Assembly: GCF_026210795.1 (NCBI RefSeq)
Contig: NC_089454.1
Span: forward strand, 930,001-994,000
Length of the DNA: 64,000 nucleotides
From: Rhizophagus irregularis
Lineage: Eukaryota; Glomeromycota; Glomeromycetes; Glomerales; Glomeraceae
Direction: 5' to 3'
A program made the translations under genes and the position numbers. Positions 36,050-48,240 of the stretch are shown here, piece by piece; the stretch's first letter is position 1; the number at the start of each line of letters is the position of its first letter. The notes below the pieces were generated by a model. The model searched no databases, was not told the origin of the DNA, and was given only the letters and a program-made list of their open reading frames with translations.

Positions 36050-36875
36050 CAGAGCTTGAATTATTGAGACAGCACATTGGTGAGCTTGAAGCTAAGAACG
36101 CCAAGCTTGAATCTGAGAAAGCTGAGATTGAGCCGAGCTTCTAAAGCAGGTTAGAGGGGAACGCCAAGCGTGATGCTGAGAATGCTCAACTCAAGTCTAG
36201 AGTCGGGAGCTTGAGAGCAGACTCGCAATATTGGAATAGGGCTCCTTGGCAGTGGATGTCTAGGCACAGAATGACAAGGAAGCTGTTGACCAAAACAATG
36301 TCGACGCAAAGTTACTGGAGGAAAGGAAGCAGGCACTTCACCCCTGAAGGACTCGCAAATGCACCTGATCCGACCACAGCCCAGCCCAGCCCAATCAGTG
36401 CAAACCCGATTGTAAAATAAATGAGAGCGGCACCAAATCATTAGAGGACAGGAGAGTGGACACTTGGATGAGGTACGTAAGAAAAGGATTAGCGATGAAA
36501 TAAGGCAAAAGAAGCGGGAGAAAAGGCTTCAATTTGATACCAGATATAACTTCACAGAAAAATTTGGACTCAGAGGCGCTAGCCGATACCTCTGTTATAA
36601 TTTCCCAGGATTCTGCAATTCCTTTGAACAAAAAAAAATAAACAAGGTTCAATTCCTCCTCCTGTTGAATCGGAGCAAATGACCGTCGATAAAAAAATTC
36701 CCTATAATCAAAAAGTGGAACAAGATTTGTTGCCATTGGCAATTATCAGAAGCACATGCATAGTGTGTTAGCAAAATCTCAAGCCTCTGATTTCAAGCCT
36801 ATCACTTTTGAGGCCAAACCTGATCAAATCCGTGTTAGAGCATTTCACATACTTGAAATTCTGAAACAGTTTTAG
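36050..36875 (+). pseudogene. Coiled-coil gene remnant
   Basis: It begins with heptad-rich sequence (ELEAKNAKLESEKAEIE at about 36090) typical of a long coiled coil. After frame changes a linker, a basic segment (RKKRISDEIRQKKREKRL, near 36475-36530) and further patches to about 36870 follow. Stops and shifts break it. It resembles a multicopy coiled-coil family I associate with Rhizophagus, but this is recall only. Confidence 0.45.
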
Positions 36876-37459
36876 AGAGACGGACAATTATAATTTTGCA
36901 TTTGCTCAGCTATGGGGAATTATGGATACATGGCGAATGGTATAAAAATGGATCGGAATATTGTCTTACCTGTGACAGTTCAAGTAACAATTTCAAGTTC
37001 GCAATAGTAGCATAGGCTGGTCATGCGAGAGACTATCCCCCAGCGATATCACGAAAGATTTGCTTAATTTTTTTTTCCAAATACATATCTTCCGAATAAG
37101 CAGTATGAAAAATGGCCTAGGATCCGCGTACTTCCTCCCTCTTTGATAGCATCATACATTTCTATATATTGCGAGAACATCGTTTGATCAAGCAAAATTC
37201 TCATTTTTTTTTGCGTGACATCTACCCTAGCGAAAGTGCATTTTCACGTGATCACCCATTTATTCATCACAGGTCATCACTCCCACCTTTAAACGCGAAA
37301 TACTTTATTTGTCACCTGTACTTTCACGTGCAACTGCATAATGCCGTAATCCCGGCCCTGTAGGTGCTTTTTCACGGTTATACAAGTGTAGTTCAAACGT
37401 GACTACAAAGCCGGTATCAATGATTTCGCGTTCGACGAATTCGGAGTAAAAGAATCTAC

Positions 37460-38501
37460 AGAAAGTAATGGATAGCATAAAAAAGGATCTTCAAGAGGCC
37501 TCAGATGCAAATTCTGATTTTGAGATAACGCAAAAAAAAGGCCCAAGATCCTTGGCAGGTGAGAGAGATTTGAAAGAGTTAATAGGTTAATCCAACAGTT
37601 ATGAACTGCTCGTTCGCTAGTCTTAAGGATAGCTATTTGTTCAACACTTCTTTTTTGCTTTACATTTTTTATTTTAGCAAGTATTATTGTTAAATTTGCG
37701 TCTTGTTTTAAAGAATTGCATAAAGGAAAAACCAAAAGCGTTCCAGTGACATGAATATAGAGAATTTGCACGTAAAGAAGACAAAGCAGTTCGCCGAAAA
37801 TAATGCGACTCAAATCATGGGTGACAATATAACTTTAAGAACAAAAAAGGTACCGATGGACATTTTTTTAGATACTTAAGAATCAGCAGAACGAATCATT
37901 ACATTGTATTTTAATTTTAGGACGACCAAAACCACTCATCTAAGACAGACGATTACTTTCCTTTGCGTGATGACATTTCTTGTCAATTTATTACAATGAT
38001 TCCAAGCCTGTGAGTTTCTTTATCCGAGAGTTTCGAGAATAATGCATGGTTTGAGATTAAAATCTTTTTAATTTTTTTTTTTATTTTAGCAAAAGGCACG
38101 TGCAAGTAATGTTCTTCCCGATGGCACAGTCCTATCAAACCACCACTACGACCAGACTTCGCCGCCAGAAATGATGAGAATGAATTTCCAGCATTAGTAG
38201 ACAACGAAGAAGAAGAAATTCATCCGTTGGATGGTATTGAACCAGCAACAGCAACGAAGTGGTACTACCGTCTGGGAACATGTTGAAGATATTTTTAATG
38301 AAAATATTTCGCAACTTACAAAATCTACAAAGGTCAAGGAAAAATTAGATGCAATAGAAAGGGTAACATTGAGTTTTCCGTTGTCGAACTTGAATTCATG
38401 GAAGAAGATTACAAGACCATCCTACAAGATCCTGACTTGGAAGAAGAGGGTAATATTCATTTTATGCTTAGATGGTTCGAAATGACCCAACAAGGCGTAT
38501 A
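37460..38501 (+). pseudogene. Unrecognised multi-exon gene, probably broken
   Basis: Coding-like patches are separated by intron-like T-rich stretches. They are MDSIKKDLQEASDANSDFEI (37460), HVKKTKQFAENNATQIMGDN (37770-37850), DDQNHSSKTDDYFPLRDDIS after a TTTTAG acceptor (37921), an acidic block (NDENEFPALVDNEEEE, ~38170), and VEDIFNENISQLTKSTKVKE (~38283). The end is clean: ELEFMEEDYKTILQDPDLEE, then MLRWFEMTQQGV with TAA at 38499. Several frame changes are needed. No family was recognised. Confidence 0.45.
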
Positions 38502-38734
38502 AATACTGCATACACATAAACTCAGTGGTCAATACGTGCATATATAAAATTAGTAAATTTATGATGACTCATAAGTTTTTTTTTCAATAATTATATTTAC
38601 TTTGTCCTGATTTTCCCTCTAACTCTTATATAGTCTATTTGAGGTATTATAAATGGTAAATAAAATCATTCATGATCTTGCTATTATTTTGTTTTATGTC
38701 AGGCTATTAAACTCATGAATTATATTTAGGGGTG

Positions 38735-39333
38735 AATCGTTTTGCCCTTTGAGCAGATCAGCAAATTTTGAAAAGACCGAAAGTGTAATGTTCGATTTTT
38801 GAGTTCCTCAAGTGTTGATATTGGTGAATGGGAGTTCGCTGTGCATGTTAATGCTACAAAGGCGATTGGGAATTGCTGTCAATCCACAAGAGTTAACCAA
38901 TCTATATTAAATGGAATATTAAATTTGAATTTAACAGATGAGCAGGCGAAAATAGTAAGAGTGCCATTTTTACAAATTTCCGGAATATATGGACAAATGT
39001 TGCTCGAAGATTTAGTAAATGGATTTTATTTTGTTTTTCCTGGGGCATCATTTGAACTGCCAACAAAATTATCTCAAATTCACAAGTTAAGCCGACTGTA
39101 AAAATCTTTAAATACGTATTGGTAAGTTGCTGTTTATTATATTTGTCATTTTAACATATATGAAACTGATTGATAGTATTTATGCACAGGAAACATATGA
39201 AGAAATTAACATGCTTGAAGTACTTGATCATGAGTGTAATAAGCTTGATTATAACTTTAAGAAGACTAATCACATCAAGCCGTTACATTACAAGTCCATC
39301 CAAAAAAGATCATTGTGTTCAATGCATCAGATC
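38735..39333 (+). pseudogene. Unrecognised gene, two exons visible, broken
   Basis: Exon 1 (from an AG near 38730) reads IVLPFEQISKF, then a TGA, and continues in the same frame to DIGEWEFAVHVNATKAIGNC, VPFLQISGIYGQML and FPGASFELPTKL. A short frameshift follows near 39095. A GTAAGT donor at 39121 and a GCACAG acceptor at 39189 join to ETYEEINMLEVLDHECNKLD, ending at TAG 39333. The conservation-like composition and clean splice sites suggest a former real gene. The family is not identified. Confidence 0.45.
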
Positions 39334-41155
39334 TAGAAAATGCATTAAACAATCCATTTTTTTGCTTGCTCGGAAATACTTGGAAGGCGCCTGGTGAATT
39401 CCCTAAGAACAATATTATGATGACGAGCCAACCGGGCTTGAAGAAGTTTTTCCCATGCATCTTCTCCATACCGGGTTAAATAATCCCATCTATCGTACAT
39501 TTCATCTTCGCCATCAACTATTTTGGTTCTTCATCATCTATTAATCCTAGAGCCTTCAAAAATTCGTAATCCCCATCCACGGCACTAAAGTCAGTAAGTT
39601 TTGTTCCATAGCTAATTTAATACTCTAAATTTACTTTCTTTAATTTAACGTTCTAATGCCTCTTCGATTAAAAGCAGCGGGTGTTGCTTAAGCAAGCTGG
39701 TCGAAAATAGATTGCATAAAAATCGGGTCGGATAGAAGAATTAGAGATGTCTGAATTATCGTCGAAATAATCATGTGAGGAAGTGAAATGCGCAGTGCGA
39801 TATCAGAAAATTTCTTGCCGAAAAAATAGGGGCTGTGCGACGTAAGATTTGCATAAATGTCAAGCACTGTGCATTTCGATAAATATTTTCTTTTCTCACT
39901 CCGGGCGATACTATCAATAAAACAGTATTCGGCCTCTCTTGCTACGCAATTCGAGGAAAAGAGTCAACTATATTTCCCGAAATCCTATCTTCGAAAAAAA
40001 GAAAGGTTATATAGAAAAGCAGATAACCTATAAAGATAGTGTAATTAAATAACTTTTTTCCCTAAGATTTTAATCGAGGAAGGGCAATCATTATTTCGCA
40101 TATGGGATTTGAGGATGCTTTGGGGACTTCTCCAAAAGATTCGAAAACAAGGTAACGGCTCTGGAAAAGATTAATGGTGGCATATTGTTCAGCGTATCAC
40201 TTGTAGTGCTGACAAATCATCAGAAAGTATTTCCGTCATTGAGTTATTTTTCAGATTAATCTGAAGCTAGAATATACTATTCTACTTATTTTTTATTTAA
40301 ATTCCATTTAAAATGATATATTTATAGAAAAAATATAACACAAATCAGATTTTTTACGTACTATCAAATTTAGTGATTAAGATTAAGTAATAATTATTAT
40401 ATATCAAATAAATTTATTCAAATTTCAAATTGCAAATTGATAATATTATAGATGTAAACTGTAAATTAGCTGTAAATACTGTTACAATATTGTGGTTAGC
40501 TAAAAGACTGCTAAAAGATAGTAATTCTAATTTACAACCATTATATTTACTTAACTTTTAGATTTACAACTATTTGCAGAGCAATAATATATATAATAAT
40601 ATAATATATTTTTAATATTATTTTTTTACCTATGGGATCTTATTAAGCTCAAATAATAATGAAAAAAACTAATATTCAAAAAGAAATAGTTTAATTAAAT
40701 GCTTAAAATAAAGTAATTTATAAGAAAAATAATAATTTTTAATCAAAAGTCAAAAAGAATATGAAAATCTGATGAAATGTCTTTTTTCAAATAGTAGAAA
40801 TGATTATTATATTATACATTAATAATAACAACTTAAATCCATACTCTTGTAAACTTGCTAAATTAAAAGATTAATATACAATATATTTTTTACAATATTT
40901 TATAAGGTGAAATCCTTCTATTTAATAAAACTTTATCTTTTAAGTATGATTGAATTTTACTAAAAAATAAAATTTTCTTTTTAAAAAATTTTTTTTTTTT
41001 TACTGATTGCAGCGTATTTAAAATTTTATTAGAAAAAAATAATTCATATTATACACACAAGTGAATACAAAATTCTAATCTAATTTAGTAAGTCTTAAAC
41101 TACTCGTCATCCTTTTGTGAAAACCCACGTGTATACTGTCAGGTAGACATTTTGC
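39334..41155. other. No intact gene seen
   Basis: 39.3-40.25 kb keeps the higher GC of the decayed-gene island but no readable frame. From 40.25 kb the DNA returns to extreme AT with no features. Confidence 0.5.
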
Positions 41156-41163
41156 TATGAGAG

Positions 41164-41687
41164 TAGTGTTTCAATCTGCGGATAATCCGTTATCTATCAA
41201 TCTGATCCATTTATTGATATCTGTCACCTATCAAACCAATTCGTCTAATAAAATACAATCTGAATATTTGTAGTGACAGATTGAAGATTATCCAGATATC
41301 CTAACGAATCCATCTGGATACTCTTTAATAATCTAAATATATGAAGATTTACTATGATGTCTCCAAAGTTTAAGTGGTCAAAGAACCAAAGGATTTAAAG
41401 AAGAAAAACAAAATTAGTGAAAAAAACAAAAAAAAAGTAACGAAAAAAAGAAATAAAAAAAGTTTATCTAATTATCCAGGTGGTCAAAGAACTGAAGGAT
41501 CTAACGAAATTAGAGGATAATCTGTTAGTGATACAGATAATCCAGATGATCTGTTACAGATATTCTCCAATCCTCTCATCTGTATCTATTTATCATCCGT
41601 ATCCATTTAAAAATCCTATCCAGATAACTGTAAATGGCAGATATTTGTCTACAGATATAGATTGCAGGTAAATAGGTTGAAACACTA
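41164..41687. mobile_element. hAT-like MITE, TAGTGTTTCAA ends, 8-bp TSD
   Basis: The 524-bp element has ends TAGTGTTTCAA and TTGAAACACTA. TATGAGAG is duplicated exactly (41156-41163 and 41688-41695). Many subterminal (G/C)ATAATCC / ATCTGTAT-type short repeats occur. There is no credible coding. Confidence 0.87.
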
Positions 41688-42188
41688 TATGAGAGTACTT
41701 TCTACTCTTTATGCATACTCATTCTTAGAGAGAATCCCCTTCTTTCAGTCTAAATGGAAAAAATTCACAAAATCTATTACGACACAAAAAATAAAAAAAA
41801 GGATTTTAAACAAAAAAAAAGGGTAATTATATATTGACGTAATAGCGAGTACATTTATTCATCTCAAAAATACTATATTTAGCCTAGTCATTCTATCAGT
41901 TGGCCAATGATCTTAGTAAGATCCAAATTTCAGCTAAAATAGTAAGCTTGTCATTGTTGTTGAAGCCTGTTTTGTTCGAAATAGATTGCTTCTTTTTTTC
42001 TTCAGATTTCTCTTTCTTAGTTTATATACCATTATTGTCATTCTGCAAAATATTTGGAATCTTCTTTTGGTTTTACTTCTGAGGTAGAATCTGTTTTTTT
42101 TTTGGTGATTTATTTCTAGGATGATTCAAGGTAAATGAAAAATATCTAGTCCAAATACCTTTAAATTCTTTGAAGTTGAATTCCTATA

Positions 42189-43167
42189 CAGTCAGCCCTT
42201 TCTATAGCGAATTTTGATATAACAAATTTCATAATATAATGAATTTTTAGTGTGATATGTATTTAGTCATATAAAAAAAAATTTATTACACCAAATTTTA
42301 ACTAATAAAATGCATTATAACGTTAAATGAAGAAAAATTTATAATTTCACATATGTAAATGACCTTTTTTATAACGAATTTCTTTTAAAACGAATTTGTT
42401 TTTTAGTATAACAAAGATTTTTGTAAGATAAATTTTAATATAAAAGATAATTTAATGTTGCTTTCATGAAATTTTTTCCAAATAAGTAATTTTACCATTT
42501 TAATTAATTTATCAAAAGATGGATGATTTATGCTTTGAAATTTCTTTGCCTTTGTGATAGGGATCGGAAAAGATTCAATTAAAATCGAAACTATCGAAAA
42601 TCAATAAGAATTGATTTTAAATCGAATCTCGAATAAAAATCGAATTTACTTATTGTGGCGCAATTTCGTTAATTTGACTGTAAATTATTATTTGTTCATA
42701 ATAGTTAATTTTGGCCAAATTCATAATTCCGCCTGCGAATCACGTGACAGAATACAAACTTCCTAAAAAGGAAATTTTATCTTCCAATAAAATTCAAGTT
42801 GCTATCGCACAAGGTTATACAAATTTCCAAAAAAGAATATTTTTTCACCGATCACTGTAATTTTTGTAATCACGTGATATGTGTTTAAACACACCTATTA
42901 TAAATTGTATAAAAAAAATCGGTATTTGCGAAATGATTAATCGCAATTAATCGATTTTAGAATCGATTCTAATAATGGGAATCGATTCCAATCCCTATTC
43001 TGTAATCTGACATTTTACAAATATATTTGATTTTTCTATATTTTACCACATTATACCAAATTTTTCTGCTATACCAGATAATTCATTATAGTATATATTA
43101 GCAAATTTTCTTATAATAAAGGACTGATCAGTCTGGACACCTACTTTGTTATATCAAGAGCTGACTG
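42189..43167. mobile_element. Tigger-like non-autonomous element (979 bp, TA target)
   Basis: The ends CAGTCAGCCCTTTCTATA and CAGTCAGCTCTTGATATA are inverted repeats, flanked by TA on each side. There is no transposase. TATAACGAATTT-like phrases repeat inside. A further candidate element is nested at 42558-42997. Confidence 0.8.
42558..42997. mobile_element. Nested inverted-repeat element, TAGGGATCGG ends
   Basis: TAGGGAT(C/T)GGAA(A/T) ends face each other, with ATCGATT-rich subterminal repeats and two ATCACGTGA sites. The flanks CTTTGTGA and TTCTGTAA agree at only 5 of 8 positions, so the duplication is doubtful. The TIRs look hAT-like. Confidence 0.55.
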
Positions 43168-43933
43168 TATTAAGAGTTTTATCCAAATTTGCTCAAGTAT
43201 CAAAATACACAATCAACTTCCTTCGCCCATAGTCTTGAATAATCTTTAAAAGCTAAAACACTATCCAGTTGCGATAGCATTAATTAGGTTGAGTTCTCTA
43301 TATTGTAAATAACATTGTTAGTAACAGATTTAGGCACATCCATCACAATGACCTGGAATCTTTTGTGTTTTTTGCATTACTTTAGAGATCAGAATGTAGA
43401 AAACCATCTGACAGGCATTTTTCCAAATGGAGCTGTCTAGATTCCATTATTCCAATTGTGCAAAGCCCACTTGTTGAAATTGATAGATATAATCACAATC
43501 ATATACTTCTTTTGCATCTTGACTTTGAACGCAATTACTTGACCCCATTTCTCTAGGTTTGTAAGGATGTCGAATTGCAGCATGGTGGAGAGGATATTAT
43601 AAATCACTATTTCCTGGACATTGGCAGAATTTTGTGGTATATATCTGGTCATAATAGTAAATATAATTTTCTCTGGTATAAACTTAGATTTCTTAATTTT
43701 CTGCTGCTGTGATTTATCTTTTGTACTACTCTTCATAGAAGTTTGTTGAGTGTTCCATTTTTCTTTAGGAAATAATAACATAGATTGGAAGTCATCAGAA
43801 TCAGAACTTGTAGCAACTTTAGTATATGTTATGCACTTTTTTTTTTAAGAGTATACGGTTGAGCTTGTACATTCAATTTAGTTTGTGTCATAGAAGTACA
43901 ATTGGTGTTTAGTGTTTGGGCTCCTCTAAAATT

Positions 43934-44552
43934 AGGACCCCGGATATTACATATATAACTCACATTTGAGTTTTAGCAAATTCAATCAAAATTAGGTTAA
44001 ACTCATAATTTTAAATAGAGCAAATTGATTGAAAATTAATTAATAGTTATAATTATGAGTTTTAGCAAATTGTATTGATTTTACAAAGTCATATTTTATA
44101 TTTAAGCAAATTGGTACTTTTTTTTAAATTTAACTTATCCTTTTTTTTTAACTTTATAAATAATATTTTTAAAAATATTAGTTTCGGGGTCTGGGTATAA
44201 TTCTGGCCAAAATTAAGCATAATGTGAGCCAAAAACCATCCGTTTAATTTCGCAACATTTTATTTTTTAATAATTATTTATTTAATTTATTATTTTTATT
44301 AATTATTATTTTATCTATAATCTACATATTTTAATTATAAAAATGGGCAGTTTAATTTATATTAATCATTTATTTTTTTATTGATAATAAAAGAAAAAAT
44401 TATTAACTCATATTTTGAGTTTTAGCAAATTAGTATAGATTTGAAATGTGATAATTTGATTTTTAGCAAATTAGGTCTATTTTAGCAGGAGCAAAAAGTA
44501 CTTAAATTCATGCAGATCAGTTATGAGTTATATATGTGATGTCCGGGGTCTT
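43934..44552. mobile_element. AGGACCCC-family element, 619 bp, 8-bp TSD
   Basis: The ends AGGACCCCGGATATTACATA and GTGATGTCCGGGGTCTT are inverted repeats. CTAAAATT is duplicated (43926-43933 and 44553-44560). Copy B of the host gene at about 47570 shows the uninterrupted site (TTTCTAAAATTTCTATTTCC). The interior repeats GAGTTTTAGCAAATT several times. Confidence 0.88.
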
Positions 44553-44892
44553 CTAAAATTACTATTTCCATTGAGTGATCATCTGATAGCTATGCCAGTA
44601 CTTGATTGGATGATGATGTTATGGTATTTGCAACCTCATAGAAAAGGGTGGCCTAAAGGTCTTTAAAAATGTATAAAAGGAACAGAAACTCATTGTAGTT
44701 ATCGTTAACACCAAGTTGTTCAAGTTCTTCACTATATGAAACTTTGAGTTCTAATAAATGCTCGTATATTTTGAAGTTTATTGCTTCTAAGGTTTGACTT
44801 AAACCAGTTATGCTAATCGAACAATAAATTTTAAGCATTTTCTTAAAAAGATTAAAGAATGCTTTTTCATCGAAAAAGTTTAGCGATTTAAC

Positions 44893-45856
44893 TAGAATCG
44901 AATGGGTCAGGTCGGGTTAGGTTAATTGATAAACCTGACCTGAAATTTTTTTCAGGTCAGGTCGGGTCAGGTTATATCAGGTTGTCTGTTTGCCACTGAC
45001 CTGACCTGAAACCTGAAAAATTTCAGGACTATTTTTATTAAAGTATTGAAAAAAAATGGTACAAAACTTTTTTTTTAATATAATATTATGAAAAAAAACG
45101 GTTTTGCAATGTTTTTATTAAAATATTGAAAAAAAATATTGCAAAACGTTTTTTTTAAATGTTTTCGCAACGTTATTATTGAAATATCAAAAAAAAAACA
45201 TTACGAAACATTTTTTTAATATAATATTATGAAAAAACATTTTCGCAACGTTTTTTCTCGAAATATTGCGATTCAACATTTTTATATTAAAATCATATAA
45301 AAAAGTGAATCCCAATACTGCAATTCACTTTTTTATATAGAATTAATATAAAAAAAGTGAGTTGCGATATCGCAAATCATTTTTATTATATAAAATCAAT
45401 ATAAAAAAGTGAGTTGCGGTATTGCGATTCACTTTTTTATATTGATTTTATATAATAAAAGTGAGTTGCGATATTGCAATTCACTTTTTTATATAGATTC
45501 TATATAAAAAAAGTGAGTTGCGGTATTGCGATTTACTTTTTTTATATAGAATTAATATAAAAAAGTGAATCGCAATATCGCAACTCATTTTTATTATATA
45601 AAATCAATATAAAAAAGTGAATCGCAATACCGCAACTCACTTTTTTTATATAGAATCTATATAAAAAAGTAAATCGCAATACTGCAACTCACTTTTATTA
45701 TATAGTAGAATCAATAGTTTCAGGTCATCAGGTCAATTAGGTCAGGTCAATCTTCATACCTGACCTGAATTTTTTTTAAAAATCTCATATCTGACCTGAA
45801 TTTCAGGTCAGGTCAGGTCAGGTTACCTGAATTTGGCTGACCTGTTCGGAGCTCTA
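44893..45856. mobile_element. hAT-like element with GGTCA repeats and large internal palindrome, 8-bp TSD
   Basis: The 964-bp element has ends TAGAATCGAA and TAGAGCTCCGAAC (reverse strand). GATTTAAC is duplicated exactly (44885-44892 and 45857-45864). The subterminal regions on both sides are runs of GGTCA/GGTCAGGT in opposite orientation. The centre (45290-45720) is an array of ~60-base units (GTGAGTTGCG(A/G)TATTGCGATT), first in one orientation and then the other. It is non-coding. Confidence 0.85.
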
Positions 45857-45864
45857 GATTTAAC

Positions 45865-46529
45865 ATTCTCTATATTTAGTTGTGTATTGGAATTCATATT
45901 TTTTAGTATTTTTATCAAAAATACGTTGCTAAAACTTCTTAAAAAAATGGTTCATGTGATTGGTAGAAAGAATTTTTTTTTCTTTTTAAAAAATTAGTAT
46001 AATAATATTTTTTTTTTAAAATTTAAAGTTTATTTATTATAACACTTGAAATCATACAATATAGGAGTTACACTTTATGAAAATACAGTAAATTGGTCAA
46101 CCACCCTCTAAGTGCAATGAGAATGCATAAATAAACCTGGTGCAAATGCACCTTCGAATCACAAAAGAAATAGACACAAAAAAAAATGGAGGAGCTACCG
46201 TGTATAAAAATGAAAGCAAAAACAAAATGTAAAAGTAAGGAAACAGTCAGTAATGAAACCACCCTACAACATCTACACTATACATGTAGCTGAAACCTCT
46301 ATGAAGCTGGACAGGGTTTCAGACTTTCAGTAATTTAATTATAATAAATTATTAAAAACTATCCAGAAATCCATCCGAAACTCCAAAGACTTTATATTAT
46401 AGCTTCAGCTGAATGTAGAAATTAATTTTTATCATTTTTTAACTTAATTTTGATTTAAAGACGTGGCTGAAAATCACGTGAAAAGGTTTTGGCTACAAGT
46501 ATAATCTACACTCTTAAAACTAAGACTAT
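45865..46529. other. No gene seen between two elements
   Basis: AT-rich DNA with one TCACGTGA site (46474). The 64-codon hydrophobic minus-strand frame at 46068-46262 has no support. Confidence 0.45.
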
Positions 46530-48240
46530 CAGACCATTCTTTTGAACTTATATCAAGACGCTTCTAGTTTTCTAAGCATCGACTTTATTTCTGCTAATAT
46601 TGTAAGCTTGTCAATACTGTCTAAGGCCTTATCTATATTTTTAATTTCTTTAGCCATCTTTTGCTTCTTATTCAACTAAGTGTTAGTGTTGTTTGTTCGA
46701 ACCTTGGAGCCACTTTCTTGATTCACCTTTTGAGGGTTTCTCCTTCTTTGCTTCAAGTTAGGGGTAAAGTACCTTATCCATTTAAGCTAAATGGCTTACC
46801 AAGGATCTTTTCCAAATCAGTTCACGATTCGTAATAAGTTATTAACTTGCAGATGCCCTGATCTTAAATTAATTTAAATGCTTTGCACCCTAAAGGTGTA
46901 AGAATAGAGTGAGCAAGGTTATCCAGATATAAAGTTGCTGTATTTACCGAAGCAGAAACTTCTTTAATCACTGCCTGGAATCGTTCCTGTTCTTTTCTTT
47001 GTTTGAGATCCCAGTTGGCCAGAAATCATCGTACGAGTAAATCTCCAAGTAGAGCTATTCATACTCCATCATTCCAAAGTCTTGTAGCCTTTAATTGAGT
47101 TCAATCAAAACTGTAACAGTAACGTATTTCTGTTGGGATTTAAATTTAATCACAACTACTTGACCCTAAGCTATAAGATGATTAAGCGTATCAAGTTAAG
47201 ACCAGATGGAGAAGATATTATAAACTGTAATTTCTCGAATAAGGTCCTTATTCACGGGCATATATCCAGTCATCACGGTACTAATAGTTTTAGGTGAAGT
47301 TGCAGCGGATTGTTTTTTGGTAGTTTTGGAAGAACTTTGGCTATTATTAGCTTTTGAAACGAACGCAATTTTTCTCTTTTTTTCTATATGAGGTGAAGGC
47401 GAATTTGGTCTGCTGACATCATCTTTTGGATCCTGTTTAACTATGTTAGCATATGAAACTCATTTTTGTTTACCTTTGGATGTAAAAGGAATGGCTTTTA
47501 CTGAGAGGAGTTTGATTAGTTCCTCTTATTATGCTGCAGCTTTTGATTGGTGTTTAGGAGTTTTTAGCATTTCTAAAATTTCTATTTCCATCGGTTGATC
47601 TTTTACAGATTCAGATGCATCTGGTAATTGTTATGATTAGAGCTCCTAATGAGTCGAGTTGAGTCAAGTCACGAGTCAAAAACCTTAATTTTAAAGTACT
47701 TTTTATTAAGTTAGAATATAATTAAACGAAAATTTACAATTATGCGAGTCAAAAATGCGAGTTTATGCGAGTCATTTTCGGAGCTCTAGTTATGATAACA
47801 TCATCTGTTATTGCACAAACTTTTTGCAAGTGTTCTCCATTTCTCTACTAACACTGGCTTAGATAAAGTCAAAAGACTCATAAAAAAGGAAGAGTAAATG
47901 ATAAAGAGATGGTATGTCCTCAATACCTAAGGTTGAGAGGGCCTTCTGATGTTCTAAAAGTAAATTAGTGTATGGTTCACCATTGCCAGTGCTTTTTTTA
48001 ACAGTTTAAGCAATATTTTCTTCAGTAATAGTACCGAAGGAGATATATTATATTTTTTTAAGGCGTAAAGAACTAGTTTATAATAAAGAGCTCTATTCAC
48101 CACCATGTCAAAGTTGTCACCCTCAGACAGGGCTTCAGAAATGTTTGGTGTCGAAAAGGAAGCTATAGTTTCAGAAAATTTTCCTTCAAAATTCCCATGG
48201 AAAAAAATAGTTCATATGATCAGCAGCAAGAGTTCCCTCA
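46530..48240 (-). pseudogene. Decayed gene copy B (paralogue of 41880-44840)
   Basis: Minus-strand remnant in pieces. It begins with FEGKFSETIASFSTPNISEA (~48180), then EHQKALSTLGIEDIPSLYHL (~47940). A middle part (~47280-47030) has the same RRM-like spacing as copy A and a WDLKQRKEQERFQAV patch. A tail follows with LDNLAHSILTPLGCKAFKLI (~46920). Stops and frameshifts occur throughout. A 151-bp MITE sits at 47638-47788. It has better preserved order than copy A and serves as its empty-site reference. Confidence 0.55.
47638..47788. mobile_element. hAT-like MITE, TAGAGCTCC ends, 8-bp TSD (151 bp)
   Basis: TAGAGCTCC at the left and GGAGCTCTA at the right. GTTATGAT is duplicated exactly (47630-47637 and 47789-47796). 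The interior has GCGAGTC / GAGTCGAGT repeats. It has the same ends as the right terminus of the 44893-45856 element. Confidence 0.9.

Larger units (their letters stand above)
41880..44840 (-). pseudogene. Decayed gene copy A (paralogue of 46530-48240)
   Basis: The minus-strand remnant runs from about 44840 down to 41880. Its best part (43437-43781) reads TIMTRYIPQNSANVQEIVIY, then WGQVIAFKVKMQKKYMIVI. This matches the corresponding part of copy B (TMTGYMPVNKDLIREITVYN and QVVVIKFKSQQKYVTV). An upstream patch (44653-44838, YEHLLELKVSYSEELEQLGV) matches copy B at about 47880-48010. The middle resembles an RRM-like fold in spacing. I associate such sequences with a multicopy Rhizophagus family, possibly retroelement-linked, but this is not proven. 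Two elements interrupt it (42189-43167 and 43934-44552). Confidence 0.55.
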
